Part shown: positions 1 to 14,719 of the stretch, in pieces
Layout of the letters: each line of letters starts with the position of its first letter
Numbering within the stretch: position 1 is the first letter of the stretch
Origin: Eledone cirrhosa
Lineage: Eukaryota; Mollusca; Cephalopoda; Octopoda; Eledonidae
DNA length: 64,000 nucleotides
Assembly: GCA_964016885.1 (NCBI GenBank)
Contig: OZ024741.1
Coordinates: 410,411,464 to 410,475,463 of the forward strand
Direction of reading: 5' to 3'
The notes under the pieces: generated by a model
What the model was told of the DNA's origin: nothing
The model's input: the letters and a program-made list of their open reading frames with translations, nothing else
Database searches by the model: none
Position numbers and translations under genes: made by a program

Positions 1-2440
1 CTGTCTATGTTGTTTAACCCTTTCATTACCATATTTTCTATGTAAACACTGTCTATGTTGTTTAACCCTTTCATTACCATATTTCTAATGTAAGAGACTG
101 TCTATGTTGTTTAACCCTTTCATTACCATAATTCTAATGAAAGACACTGTCTATGTCTTTAACCCTTCCATTACCATATTTTTAATCTAAGACACTGTCT
201 ATGTTTTTTAACTCTTCCTTTACCATACTTCTAATGTAAGACACTGTCTATGTTGTTTAACCCTTCCATTACCATATTTCTAATGAAAGACATTGTCTAT
301 CTTGTTTAACCCTTTCACTACCATATTTCTAATGTAAGACACTGTCTATGTTGTTTAACCCTTTCATTACCATATTTCTAATGTAAGACTCTGTCTATGT
401 TGTTTAACCCTTTCATTACCATATTTCTAACGTAAGACACTGTCTATGTTGTTTAACCCTTTCATTACCATATTTCTAATGTAAGACTCTGTCTATGTTG
501 TTTAACCCTTCCATTACCATATTTCTAATGCAAGACACTGTCTATGTTGTTTATCCCTTTCATTACCATATTTCTAATGTAAGACACCGTCTATATTGTT
601 TAACCCTTTCATTACCATATTTCTAATGTAAGACACTGTCTATGTTGTTTAACCCTTTCATTACCATATTTCTAATGTAATATACTGTCTATGTTGTTTA
701 ACACCTTCATTACCATATTTTCTATGTAAGACACTGTCTATGTTGTTTAATCCTTTCACTACCATATTTCTAATGTAAGAGACTGTCTATGTTGTTTAAC
801 CCTTTCATTACCATATTTCTAATGTAAGACACTGTCTATGTTGTTTAACCCTTTCATTACCATATTTCTAATGTAAGACACTGTCTATGTTGTTTAACCC
901 TTTCACTACCATATTTCTAATGTAAGACACTGTCTATGTTGTTTAACCCTTTCATTACCATATTTCTAATGTAAGACTCTGTCTATGTTGTTTAACCCTT
1001 TCATTACCATATTTCTAATGTAAGAGACTGTCTATGTTGTTTAACCCTTTCATTACCATAATTCTAATGAAAGACACTGTCTATGTCTTTAACCCTTCCA
1101 TTACCATATTTTTAATCTAAGACACTGTCTATGTTTTTTAACTCTTCCTTTACCATACTTCTAATGTAAGACACTGTCTATGTTGTTTAACCCTTCCATT
1201 ACCATATTTCTAATGAAAGACATTGTCTATCTTGTTTAACCCTTTCATTACCATATTTCTCATGACTCTGTCTATGTTTTTTAACCCTTTCATCACCACA
1301 TTTATAATGTAAGACACTGTCTATGTTATTTAAACCTTTCACTACCATATTTCTAATGTAAGACAGTGTCTATGTTGTTTAACCCTTTCATTACCATATT
1401 TCTAATGAAAGACACTGTCTATGTTGTTTAACCCTTCCATTACCACTATTCTAATGTAAGAAACTGTCTATGTTGTTTAACCCTTTCATTACCATATTTC
1501 TCATGACTCTGTCTATGTTGTTAAACCCTTCCATTACCATATTTCTAATGTAAGACACTGTCTATGTTGTTTAACCCTTTCATTACCATATTTCTAATGT
1601 AAGACACTGTCTATGTTGTTTAACCCTTCCATTACCATATTTCTTATGTAAGACACTGTCTATGTTGTTTAACCCTTCCATTACCATATTTCTAATGTAA
1701 GACACCGTCTATATTTTTTAACCCTTTCATTACCATATTTCTAATGTAAGACACTGTCTATGTTGTTCAACCCTTTCATTATCATATTTCTAATGTAAGA
1801 TACTGTCTATGTTGTTTAAACCTTCATTACCATATTTTCTATGTAAACACTGTCTATGTTGTTTAACCCTTTCATTACCATATTTCTAATGTAAGAGACT
1901 GTCTATGTTGTTTAACCCTTTCATTACCATAATTCTAATGAAAGACACTGTCTATGTTTTTAACCCTTCCATTACCATATTTTTAATCTAAGACACTGTC
2001 TATGTTTTTTAACTCTTCCTTTACCATACTTCTAATGTAAGACACTGTCTATGTTGATTAACCCTTCCATTACCATGTTTCTAATGAAAGACATTGTCTA
2101 TCTTGTTTAACCATTTCATTACCATATTTCTCATGACTCTGTCTATGTTGTTTAACCCTTCCATTACCATATTTCTAATGTAAGACACTGTCTATGTTGT
2201 TTAACCCTTTCATTACCATAATTCTAATGAAAGACACTGTCTATGTCTTTAACCCTTCCATTACCATATTTTTAATCTAAGACACTGTCTATGTTTTTTA
2301 ACTCTTCCTTTACCATACTTCTAATGTAAGACACTGTCTATGTTGTTTAACCCTTCCATTACCATATTTCTAATGAAAGACATTGTCTATCTTGTTTAAC
2401 CCTTTCACTACCATATTTCTAATGTAAGACACTCTCTATG
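1..2440 (+). repeat. Long-range duplicated block A, copy 1
   Basis: This stretch matches 10279-12715 at a constant offset of 10278 bp, including rare variants: the TTTTTTAACCCTTTCATCACC unit at 1277 lies at 11555, and the unit junction at 2161 lies at 12439. Only scattered differences were seen (for example TATGTTTTTAACCC near 1950 against TATGTCTTTAACCC). Similarity stops near 2432-2445, where this copy reads CTCTCTATG and then AACAGTTTC. Confidence 0.9.
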
Positions 2441-3712
2441 TTGTTTAACAGTTTCATTACCATATTTCTTATGTAAGACTCTGTCTATGTTGTTTAACCC
2501 TTCCATTACCATAATTCTAATGTAAGACACTGTCTATGTTGTTTAACCCTTTCATTGCCATATTTCTAATGTAAGACACTGTCTATGTTGTTTAACCCTT
2601 CCATTACCATATTTCTGATGTAAGACAGTGTCTATGTTGTTTAACCCTTCCATTACCATATTTCTAATGTAAGACACTGTCTATATTGTTTAACCCTTTC
2701 ATTACCATATTTCTAATGAAAGACACTGTCTAAGTTGTTTAACCCTTTCATTACCATATTTCTAATGAAAGACACTGTCTATGTTGTTTAACCCTTTCAT
2801 TACCATATTTTCTATGTAAACACTGTCTATGTTGTTTAACCCTTTCATTACCATATTTCTAATGTAAGAGACTGTCTATGTTGTTTAACCCTTTCATTAC
2901 CATATTTCTAATGTAAGAGACTCTCTATCTTGTTTAACCCTTTCATTACCAAATTTCTAATGAAAGACACTGTCTATGTCTTTAACCCTTCCATTACCAT
3001 ATTTTTAATCTACGACACTGTCTATGTTTTTTAACCCTTCCATTACCATACTTCTAATGTAAGACACTGTCTATGTTGTTTGACCCTTCCATTACCATAT
3101 TTCTAATGAAAGACATTGTCTATCTTGTTTACCCTTTTCATTACCATATTTCTCATGACTCTGTCTATGTTGTTTAACCATTCCATTACCACATTTCTAA
3201 TGTAAGAAACTGTCTATGTTGTTTAACCCTTTCATTACCATATTTCTAATGAAAGACACTGTCTATGTTGTTTAACCCTTCCATTACCATATTTCTAATG
3301 AAAGACATTGTCTATCTTGTTTAACCCTTTCATTACCATATTTCTCATGACTCTGTCTATGTTGGTTAACCCTTTCATTACCATATTTCTAATGTAAGAC
3401 ACTGTCTATGTAGTTTAAACCCTATTACTACCATATTTCTAATGTAAGACACTGTCTATGTTGTATAACCCTTTCTCTACCATATTTCTAATATAAGAGA
3501 CTGTCTATGTTGTTTAACCCTTCCATTACCATATTTCTAATGTAAGACACTGTCTATGTTGTTTAACCCTTTCATTACCATATTTCTAATGTAAGACACT
3601 GTCTATGTTGTTTAACCCTTCCATTACCATATTTCTTATGTAAGACACTGTCTATGTTGTTTAACCCTTCCATTACCACATTTCTAATGTAAGACACTGT
3701 CTATGTTGTTTA
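2440..3712 (+). repeat. Long-range duplicated block B, copy 1
   Basis: Matches 16436-17708 at a constant offset of 13996 bp. Diagnostic variants shared by both are TTTAACAGTTTC (2445 and 16441), CTAAGTTGTTT (2731 and 16727) and CCTATTACTACC (3421 and 17417). The match ends near 3712, where one copy continues AACACTTTC and the other AACCCTTTCC. Confidence 0.9.
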
Positions 3713-4309
3713 ACACTTTCATTACCATATTTCTAATGTAAGACACCGTCTATATTGTTTAACCCTTTCATGACCATAATTCTAATGAAAGACACTGTCT
3801 ATGTCTTTAACCCTTCCATTACCATATTTTTAATCTAAGACACTGTCTATGTTTTTTAACTCTTCCTTTACCATACTTCTAATGTAAGACACTGTCTATG
3901 TTGTTTAACCCTTCCATTACCATGTTTCTAATGAAAGACATTGTCTATCTTGTTTAACCATTTCATTACCATATTTCTCATGACTCTGTCTATGTTGTTT
4001 AACCCTTCCATTACCATATTTCTAATGTAAGACACTGTCTATGTTGTTTAACCCTTTCATTACCATATTTCTAATGAAAGACACTGTCTATGTTGTTTAA
4101 CCCTTTCATTAACATATTTTCTATGTAAACACTGTCTATGTTGTTTAACCCTTTCATTACCATATTTCTAATGTAAGAGACTGTCTATGTTGTTTAACCC
4201 TTTCATTACCATATTTCTCATGACTCTGTCTATGTTGGTTAACCCTTTCATTACCATATTTCTAATGTAAGACACTGTCTATGTAGTTTAAACCCTATTA
4301 CTACCATAT

Positions 4310-7093
4310 TTCTAATGTAAGACTCTGTCTATGTTGTTTAACCCTTCCATTACCATATTTCTAATGTAAGACACTGTCTATGTTGTTTAACACTTTCATT
4401 ACCATATTTCTAATGTAAGACACCGTCTATATTGTTTAACCCTTTCATTACTATATTTCTAATGTAAGACACTGTCTATGTTGTTTAACCCTTTCATTAC
4501 CATATTTCTAATGTAAGATACTGTCTATGTTGTTTAACCCTTCATTACCATATTTTCTATGTAAACACTGTCAATGTTGTTTAACCCTTTCATTACCATA
4601 TTTCTAATGTAAGAGACTGTCTATGTTGTTTAACCCTTTCATGACCATAATTCTAATGAAAGACACTGTCTATGTCTTTAACCCTTCCATTACCATATTT
4701 TTAATCTAAGACACTGTCTATGTTTTTTAACTCTTCCTTTACCATACTTCTAATGTAAGACACTGTCTATGTTGTTTAACCCTTCCATTACCATGTTTCT
4801 AATGAAAGACATTGTCTATCTTGTTTAACCATTTCATTACCATATTTCTCATGACTCTGTCTATGTTGTTTAACCCTTCCATTACCATATTTCTAATGTA
4901 AGACACTGTCTATGTTGTTTAACCCTTTCATTACCATATTTCTAATGAAAGACACTGTCTATGTTGTTTAACCCTTTCATTACCATATTTTCTATGTAAA
5001 CACTGTCTATGTTGTTTAACCCTTTCATTACCATATTTCTAATGTAAGGGACTGTCTATGTTGTTTAACCCTTTCATTACCATAATTCTAATGAAAGACA
5101 CTGTCTATGTCTTTAACCCTTCCATTACCATATTTTTAATCTAAGACACTGTCTATGTTTTTTAACTCTTCCTTTACCATACTTCTAATGTAAGACACTG
5201 TCTATGTTGTTTAACCCTTCCATTACCATATTTCTAATGAAAGACATTGTCTATCTTGTTTAACCCTTTCATTACCATATTTCTCATGACTCTGTCTATG
5301 TTTTTTAACCCTTTCATCTCCACATTTATAATGTAAGACACTGTCTATGTTATTTAAACCTTTCACTACCATATTTCTAATGTAAGACAGTGTCTATGTT
5401 GTTTAACCCTTTCATTACCATATTTCTAATGAAAGACACTGTCTATGTTGTTTAACCCTTCCATTACCACTATTCTAATGTAAGAAACTGTCTATGTTGT
5501 TTAACCCTTTCATTACCATATTTCTCATGACTCTGTCTATGTTGTTTAACCCTTCCATTACCATATTTCTAATGTAAGACACTGTCTATGTTGTTTAACC
5601 CTTTCATTACCATATTTCTAATGTAAGACACTGTCTATGTTGTTTAACCCTTTCATTACCATATTTCTAATGTAAGACTCTGTCTATGTTGTTTAACCCT
5701 TTCATTACCATATTTCTAACGTAAGACACTGTCTATGTTGTTTAACCCTTTCATTACCATATTTCTAATGTAAGACTCTGTCTATGTTGTTTAACCCTTC
5801 CATTACCATATTTCTAATGTAAGACACTGTCTATGTTGTTTAACGCTTTCATTACCATATTTCTAATGTAAGACACCGTCTATATTGTTTAACCCTTTCA
5901 TTACTATATTTCTAATGTAAGACACTGTCTATGTTGTTTAACCCTTTCATTACCATATTTCTAATGTAAGATACTGTCTATGTTGTTTAACCCTTCATTA
6001 CCATATTTTCTATGTAAACACTGTCAATGTTGTTTAACCCTTTCATTACCATATTTCTAATGTAAGAGACTGTCTATGTTGTTTAACCCTTTCATGACCA
6101 TAATTCTAATGAAAGACACTGTCTATGTCTTTAACCCTTCCATTACCATATTTTTAATCTAAGACACTGTCTATGTTTTTTAACTCTTCCTTTACCATAC
6201 TTCTAATGTAAGACACTGTCTATGTTGTTTAACCCTTCCATTACCATGTTTCTAATGAAAGACATTGTCTATCTTGTTTAACCATTTCATTACCATATTT
6301 CTCATGACTCTGTCTATGTTGTTTAACCCTTCCATTACCATATTTCTAATGTAAGACACTGTCTATGTTGTTTAACCCTTTCATTACCATATTTCTAATG
6401 AAAGACACTGTCTATGTTGTTTAACCCTTTCATTACCATATTTTCTATGTAAACACTGTCTATGTTGTTTAACCCTTTCATTACCATATTTCTAATGTAA
6501 GAGACTGTCTATGTTGTTTAACCCTTTCATTACCATAATTCTAATGAAAGACACTGTCTATGTCTTTAACCCTTCCATTACCATATTTTTAATCTAAGAC
6601 ACTGTCTATGTTTTTTAACTCTTCCTTTACCATACTTCTAATGTAAGACACTGTCTATGTTGTTTAACCCTTCCATTACCATATTTCTAATGAAAGACAT
6701 TGTCTATCTTGTTTAACCCTTTCATTACCATATTTCTCATGACTCTGTCTATGTTTTTTAACCCTTTCATCTCCACATTTATAATGTAAGACACTGTCTA
6801 TGTTATTTAAACCTTTCACTACCATATTTCTAATGTAAGACAGTGTCTATGTTGTTTAACCCTTTCATTACCATATTTCTAATGAAAGACACTGTCTATG
6901 TTGTTTAACCCTTCCATTACCACTATTCTAATGTAAGAAACTGTCTATGTTGTTTAACCCTTTCATTACCATATTTCTCATGACTCTGTCTATGTTGTTT
7001 AACCCTTCCATTACCATATTTCTAATGTAAGACACTGTCTATGTTGTTTAACCCTTTCATTACCATATTTCTAATGTAAGACACTGTCTATGT
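4310..7093 (+). repeat. Higher-order repeat, 1453-bp period (two copies)
   Basis: Rare unit variants recur at exactly 1453 bp: TCATGACCATAATTC at 4642 and 6095, and TTTTTTAACCCTTTCATCTCC at 5301 and 6754. The first copy runs from about 4310 to 5640 and the second from about 5763 to 7093. The same 1453-bp spacing returns further right (7866 to 9319), because this region was later copied as part of a larger block. Confidence 0.85.
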
Positions 7094-7714
7094 TGTTTAA
7101 CCCTTCCATTACCATATTTCTTATGTAAGACACTGTCTATGTTGTTTAACCCTTCCATTACCATATTTCTAATGTAAGACACCGTCTATATTTTTTAACC
7201 CTTTCATTACCATATTTCTAATGTAAGACACTGTCTATGTTGTTTAACCCTTTCATTATCATATTTCTAATGTAAGATACTGTCTATGTTGTTTAAACCT
7301 TCATTACCATATTTTCTATGTAAACACTGTCTATGTTGTTTAACCCTTTCATTACCATATTTCTAATGTAAGAGACTGTCTATGTTGTTTAACCCTTTCA
7401 TTACCATAATTCTAATGAAAGACACTGTCTATGTCTTTAACCCTTCCATTACCATATTTTTAATCTAAGACACTGTCTATGTTTTTTAACTCTTCCTTTA
7501 CCATACTTCTAATGTAAGACACTGTCTATGTTGATTAACCCTTCCATTACCATGTTTCTAATGAAAGACATTGTCTATCTTGTTTAACCATTTCATTACC
7601 ATATTTCTCATGACTCTGTCTATGTTGTTTAACCCTTCCATTACCATATTTCTAATGTAAGACACTGTCTATGTTGTTTAACCCTTTCATTACCATATTT
7701 CTAATGAAAGACAC
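5150..7714 (+). repeat. Higher-order repeat, 2565-bp unit, copy 1
   Basis: Markers recur 2565 bp apart: AACGCTTTC at 5843 and 8408, and the CTCC-bearing unit at 6754 and 9319. The head-to-tail junction is visible near 7714, where a unit ending CTAATGAAAGACACTG continues into TTTTTTAACTCTTCC. Elsewhere in the array TTTTTTAACTCTTCC follows AATCTAAGACACTG. That hybrid junction is what unequal exchange would leave. Confidence 0.88.
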
Positions 7715-10279
7715 TGTCTATGTTTTTTAACTCTTCCTTTACCATACTTCTAATGTAAGACACTGTCTATGTTGTTTAACCCTTCCATTACCATATTTCT
7801 AATGAAAGACATTGTCTATCTTGTTTAACCCTTTCATTACCATATTTCTCATGACTCTGTCTATGTTTTTTAACCCTTTCATCTCCACATTTATAATGTA
7901 AGACACTGTCTATGTTATTTAAACCTTTCACTACCATATTTCTAATGTAAGACAGTGTCTATGTTGTTTAACCCTTTCATTACCATATTTCTAATGAAAG
8001 ACACTGTCTATGTTGTTTAACCCTTCCATTACCACTATTCTAATGTAAGAAACTGTCTATGTTGTTTAACCCTTTCATTACCATATTTCTCATGACTCTG
8101 TCTATGTTGTTTAACCCTTCCATTACCATATTTCTAATGTAAGACACTGTCTATGTTGTTTAACCCTTTCATTACCATATTTCTAATGTAAGACACTGTC
8201 TATGTTGTTTAACCCTTTCATTACCATATTTCTAATGTAAGACTCTGTCTATGTTGTTTAACCCTTTCATTACCATATTTCTAACGTAAGACACTGTCTA
8301 TGTTGTTGAACCCTTTCATTACCATATTTCTAATGTAAGACTCTGTCTATGTTGTTTAACCCTTCCATTACCATATTTCTAATGTAAGACACTGTCTATG
8401 TTGTTTAACGCTTTCATTACCATATTTCTAATGTAAGACACCGTCTATATTGTTTAACCCTTTCATTACTATATTTCTAATGTAAGACACTGTCTATGTT
8501 GTTTAACCCTTTCATTACCATATTTCTAATGTAAGATACTGTCTATGTTGTTTAACCCTTCATTACCATATTTTCTATGTAAACACTGTCAATGTTGTTT
8601 AACCCTTTCATTACCATATTTCTAATGTAAGAGACTGTCTATGTTGTTTAACCCTTTCATGACCATAATTCTAATGAAAGACACTGTCTATGTCTTTAAC
8701 CCTTCCATTACCATATTTTTAATCTAAGACACTGTCTATGTTTTTTAACTCTTCCTTTACCATACTTCTAATGTAAGACACTGTCTATGTTGTTTAACCC
8801 TTCCATTACCATGTTTCTAATGAAAGACATTGTCTATCTTGTTTAACCATTTCATTACCATATTTCTCATGACTCTGTCTATGTTGTTTAACCCTTCCAT
8901 TACCATATTTCTAATGTAAGACACTGTCTATGTTGTTTAACCCTTTCATTACCATATTTCTAATGAAAGACACTGTCTATGTTGTTTAACCCTTTCATTA
9001 CCATATTTTCTATGTAAACACTGTCTATGTTGTTTAACCCTTTCATTACCATATTTCTAATGTAAGAGACTGTCTATGTTGTTTAACCCTTTCATTACCA
9101 TAATTCTAATGAAAGACACTGTCTATGTCTTTAACCCTTCCATTACCATATTTTTAATCTAAGACACTGTCTATGTTTTTTAACTCTTCCTTTACCATAC
9201 TTCTAATGTAAGACACTGTCTATGTTGTTTAACCCTTCCATTACCATATTTCTAATGAAAGACATTGTCTATCTTGTTTAACCCTTTCATTACCATATTT
9301 CTCATGACTCTGTCTATGTTTTTTAACCCTTTCATCTCCACATTTATAATGTAAGACACTGTCTATGTTATTTAAACCTTTCACTACCATATTTCTAATG
9401 TAAGACAGTGTCTATGTTGTTTAACCCTTTCATTACCATATTTCTAATGAAAGACACTGTCTATGTTGTTTAACCCTTCCATTACCACTATTCTAATGTA
9501 AGAAACTGTCTATGTTGTTTAACCCTTTCATTACCATATTTCTCATGACTCTGTCTATGTTGTTTAACCCTTCCATTACCATATTTCTAATGTAAGACAC
9601 TGTCTATGTTGTTTAACCCTTTCATTACCATATTTCTAATGTAAGACACTGTCTATGTTGTTTAACCCTTCCATTACCATATTTCTTATGTAAGACACTG
9701 TCTATGTTGTTTAACCCTTCCATTACCATATTTCTAATGTAAGACACCGTCTATATTTTTTAACCCTTTCATTACCATATTTCTAATGTAAGACACTGTC
9801 TATGTTGTTTAACCCTTTCATTATCATATTTCTAATGTAAGATACTGTCTATGTTGTTTAAACCTTCATTACCATATTTTCTATGTAAACACTGTCTATG
9901 TTGTTTAACCCTTTCATTACCATATTTCTAATGTAAGAGACTGTCTATGTTGTTTAACCCTTTCATTACCATAATTCTAATGAAAGACACTGTCTATGTC
10001 TTTAACCCTTCCATTACCATATTTTTAATCTAAGACACTGTCTATGTTTTTTAACTCTTCCTTTACCATACTTCTAATGTAAGACACTGTCTATGTTGAT
10101 TAACCCTTCCATTACCATGTTTCTAATGAAAGACATTGTCTATCTTGTTTAACCATTTCATTACCATATTTCTCATGACTCTGTCTATGTTGTTTAACCC
10201 TTCCATTACCATATTTCTAATGTAAGACACTGTCTATGTTGTTTAACCCTTTCATTACCATATTTCTAATGAAAGACAC
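7715..10279 (+). repeat. Higher-order repeat, 2565-bp unit, copy 2
   Basis: Second head-to-tail copy of the preceding block, nearly identical. One private difference is TTGTTGAACCC near 8306, where copy 1 has TTGTTTAACCC. Confidence 0.88.
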
Positions 10280-12715
10280 TGTCTATGTTGTTTAACCCTT
10301 TCATTACCATATTTTCTATGTAAACACTGTCTATGTTGTTTAACCCTTTCATTACCATATTTCTAATGTAAGAGACTGTCTATGTTGTTTAACCCTTTCA
10401 TTACCATAATTCTAATGAAAGACACTGTCTATGTCTTTAACCCTTCCATTACCATATTTTTAATCTAAGACACTGTCTATGTTTTTTAACTCTTCCTTTA
10501 CCATACTTCTAATGTAAGACACTGTCTATGTTGTTTAACCCTTCCATTACCATATTTCTAATGAAAGACATTGTCTATCTTGTTTAACCCTTTCACTACC
10601 ATATTTCTAATGTAAGACACTGTCTATGTTGTTTAACCCTTTCATTACCATATTTCTAATGTAAGACTCTGTCTATGTTGTTTAACCCTTTCATTACCAT
10701 ATTTCTAACGTAAGACACTGTCTATGTTGTTTAACCCTTTCATTACCATATTTCTAATGTAAGACTCTGTCTATGTTGTTTAACCCTTCCATTACCATAT
10801 TTCTAATGCAAGACACTGTCTATGTTGTTTAACCCTTTCATTACCATATTTCTAATGTAAGACACCGTCTATATTGTTTAACCCTTTCATTACCATATTT
10901 CTAATGTAAGACACTGTCTATGTTGTTTAACCCTTTCATTACCATATTTCTAATGTAATATACTGTCTATGTTGTTTAACACCTTCATTACCATATTTTC
11001 TATGTAAGACACTGTCTATGTTGTTTAATCCTTTCACTACCATATTTCTAATGTAAGAGACTGTCTATGTTGTTTAACCCTTTCATTACCATATTTCTAA
11101 TGTAAGACACTGTCTATGTTGTTTAACCCTTTCATTACCATATTTCTAATGTAAGACACTGTCTATGTTGTTTAACCCTTTCACTACCATATTTCTAATG
11201 TAAGACACTGTCTATGTTGTTTAACCCTTTCATTACCATATTTCTAATGTAAGACTCTGTCTATGTTGTTTAACCCTTTCATTACCATATTTCTAATGTA
11301 AGAGACTGTCTATGTTGTTTAACCCTTTCATTACCATAATTCTAATGAAAGACACTGTCTATGTCTTTAACCCTTCCATTACCATATTTTTAATCTAAGA
11401 CACTGTCTATGTTTTTTAACTCTTCCTTTACCATACTTCTAATGTAAGACACTGTCTATGTTGTTTAACCCTTCCATTACCATATTTCTAATGAAAGACA
11501 TTGTCTATCTTGTTTAACCCTTTCATTACCATATTTCTCATGACTCTGTCTATGTTTTTTAACCCTTTCATCACCACATTTATAATGTAAGACACTGTCT
11601 ATGTTATTTAAACCTTTCACTACCATATTTCTAATGTAAGACAGTGTCTATGTTGTTTAACCCTTTCATTACCATATTTCTAATGAAAGACACTGTCTAT
11701 GTTGTTTAACCCTTCCATTACCACTATTCTAATGTAAGAAACTGTCTATGTTGTTTAACCCTTTCATTACCATATTTCTCATGACTCTGTCTATGTTGTT
11801 AAACCCTTCCATTACCATATTTCTAATGTAAGACACTGTCTATGTTGTTTAACCCTTTCATTACCATATTTCTAATGTAAGACACTGTCTATGTTGTTTA
11901 ACCCTTCCATTACCATATTTCTTATGTAAGACACTGTCTATGTTGTTTAACCCTTCCATTACCATATTTCTAATGTAAGACACCGTCTATATTTTTTAAC
12001 CCTTTCATTACCATATTTCTAATGTAAGACACTGTCTATGTTGTTCAACCCTTTCATTATCATATTTCTAATGTAAGATACTGTCTATGTTGTTTAAACC
12101 TTCATTACCATATTTTCTATGTAAACACTGTCTATGTTGTTTAACCCTTTCATTACCATATTTCTAATGTAAGAGACTGTCTATGTTGTTTAACCCTTTC
12201 ATTACCATAATTCTAATGAAAGACACTGTCTATGTCTTTAACCCTTCCATTACCATATTTTTAATCTAAGACACTGTCTATGTTTTTTAACTCTTCCTTT
12301 ACCATACTTCTAATGTAAGACACTGTCTATGTTGATTAACCCTTCCATTACCATGTTTCTAATGAAAGACATTGTCTATCTTGTTTAACCATTTCATTAC
12401 CATATTTCTCATGACTCTGTCTATGTTGTTTAACCCTTCCATTACCATATTTCTAATGTAAGACACTGTCTATGTTGTTTAACCCTTTCATTACCATAAT
12501 TCTAATGAAAGACACTGTCTATGTCTTTAACCCTTCCATTACCATATTTTTAATCTAAGACACTGTCTATGTTTTTTAACTCTTCCTTTACCATACTTCT
12601 AATGTAAGACACTGTCTATGTTGTTTAACCCTTCCATTACCATATTTCTAATGAAAGACATTGTCTATCTTGTTTAACCCTTTCACTACCATATTTCTAA
12701 TGTAAGACACTGTCT
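10279..12715 (+). repeat. Long-range duplicated block A, copy 2
   Basis: Partner of the block at the left edge of the window, in the same orientation. It starts exactly where the second 2565-bp higher-order copy ends, at the shared sequence GACACTGTCTATG. The match spans about 50 units without a net length change. Confidence 0.9.
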
Positions 12716-14719
12716 ATGTTGTTTAACCCTTTCATTACCATATTTCTAATGTAAGACTCTGTCTATGTTGTTTAACCCTTTCATTACCATATTTCTAACG
12801 TAAGACACTGTCTATGTTGTTTAACCCTTTCATTACCATATTTCTAATGTAAGACTCTGTCTATGTTGTTTAACACTTCCATTACCGTATTTCTAATGCA
12901 AGACACTGTCTATGTTGTTTAACCCTTTCATTACCATATTTCTAATGTAAGACACCGTCTATATTGTTTAACCCTTTCATTACCATATTTCTAATGTAAG
13001 ACACTGTCTATGTTGTTTAACCCTTTCATTACCATATTTCTAATGTAAGATACTGTCTATGTTGTTTAACACCTTCATTACCATATTTTCTATGTAAGAC
13101 ACTGTCTATGTTGTTTAATCCTTTCACTACCATATTTCTAATGTAAGAGACTGTCTATGTTGTTTAACCCTTTCATTACCATATTTCTAATGTAAGACAC
13201 TGTCTATGTTGTTTAACCCTTTCATTACCATATTTCTAATATAAGACACTGTCTATGTTGTTTAACCCTTTCACTACCATATTTCTAATGTAAGACACTG
13301 TCTATGTTGTTTAACCCTTTCATTACCATATTTCTAATGTAAGACTCTGTCTATGTTGTTTAACCCTTTCATTACCATATTTCTAACGTAAGACACTGTC
13401 TATGTTGTTTAACCCTTTCATTACCATATTTCTAATGTAAGACTCTGTCTATGTTGTTTAACCCTTCCATTACCATATTTCTAATGTAAGACACTGTCTA
13501 TGTTGTTTAACCCTTTCATTACCATATTTCTAATGTAAGACACCGTCTATATTGTTTAACCCTTTCATTACCATATTTCTAATGTAAGACACTCTCTATG
13601 TTGTTTAACCCTTTCATTACCATATTTCTAGTGTAAGATACTGTCTATGTTGTTTAACCCTTCATTACCATATTTTCTATGTAAACACTGTCTATGTTGT
13701 TTAACCCTTTCATTACCATATTTCTAATGTAAGAGACTGTCTATGTTGTTTAACCCTTTCATTACCATAATTCTAATGAAAGACACTGTCTATGTCTTTA
13801 ACCCTTCCATTACCATATTTTTAATCTAAGACACTGTCTATGTTTTTTAACTCTTCCTTTACCATACTTCTAATGTAAGACACTGTCTATGTTGTTTAAC
13901 CCTTCCATTACCATGTTTCTAATGAAAGACATTGTCTATCTTGTTTAACCCTTTCATTACCATATTTCTCATGACTCTGTCTATGTTGTTTAAACCTTTC
14001 ATCACCACATTTATAATGTAAGACACTGTCTATGTTATTTAACCCTTTCACTACCATATTTCTAATGTAAGACAGTGTCTATGTTGTTTAACCCTTTCAT
14101 TACCATATTTCTAATGAAAGACACTGTCTATGTTGTTTAACCCTTCCATTACCATATTTCTAATGAAAGACATTGTCTATCTTGTTTAACCCTTTCATTA
14201 CCATATTTCTCATGACTCTGTCTATGTTGTGTAACCCTGCCGTTACCATATTTCTAATGTAAGACACTGTCTATGTTGTTTAACCCTTTCATTACCATAT
14301 TTCTAATGTAAGACACTGTCTATGTTGTTTAACATTCCATTACCATATTTTTTATGTAAGACACTGTCTATGTTGTTTAACCCTTCCATTACCATATTTC
14401 TAATGTAAGACACTGTCTATGTTGTTTAACACTTCCATTACCATATTTCTTATGTAAGACACTGTCTATGTTGTTTAACACTTCCATTACCATATTTCTA
14501 ATGTAAGACACTGTCTATGTTGTTTAACACTTCCATTACCATATTTCTTATGTAAGACACTGTCTATGTTGTTTAACCCTTCCATTACCATATTTCTAAT
14601 GAAAGACACTGTCTATGTTGTTTAACTCTTTCATTGCGATATTTGTAATGTAAGACACTGTCTATGTTGTTTAACCCTTTCATTACCATATTTCTAATGT
14701 AAGACACTGTCTATGTTGT

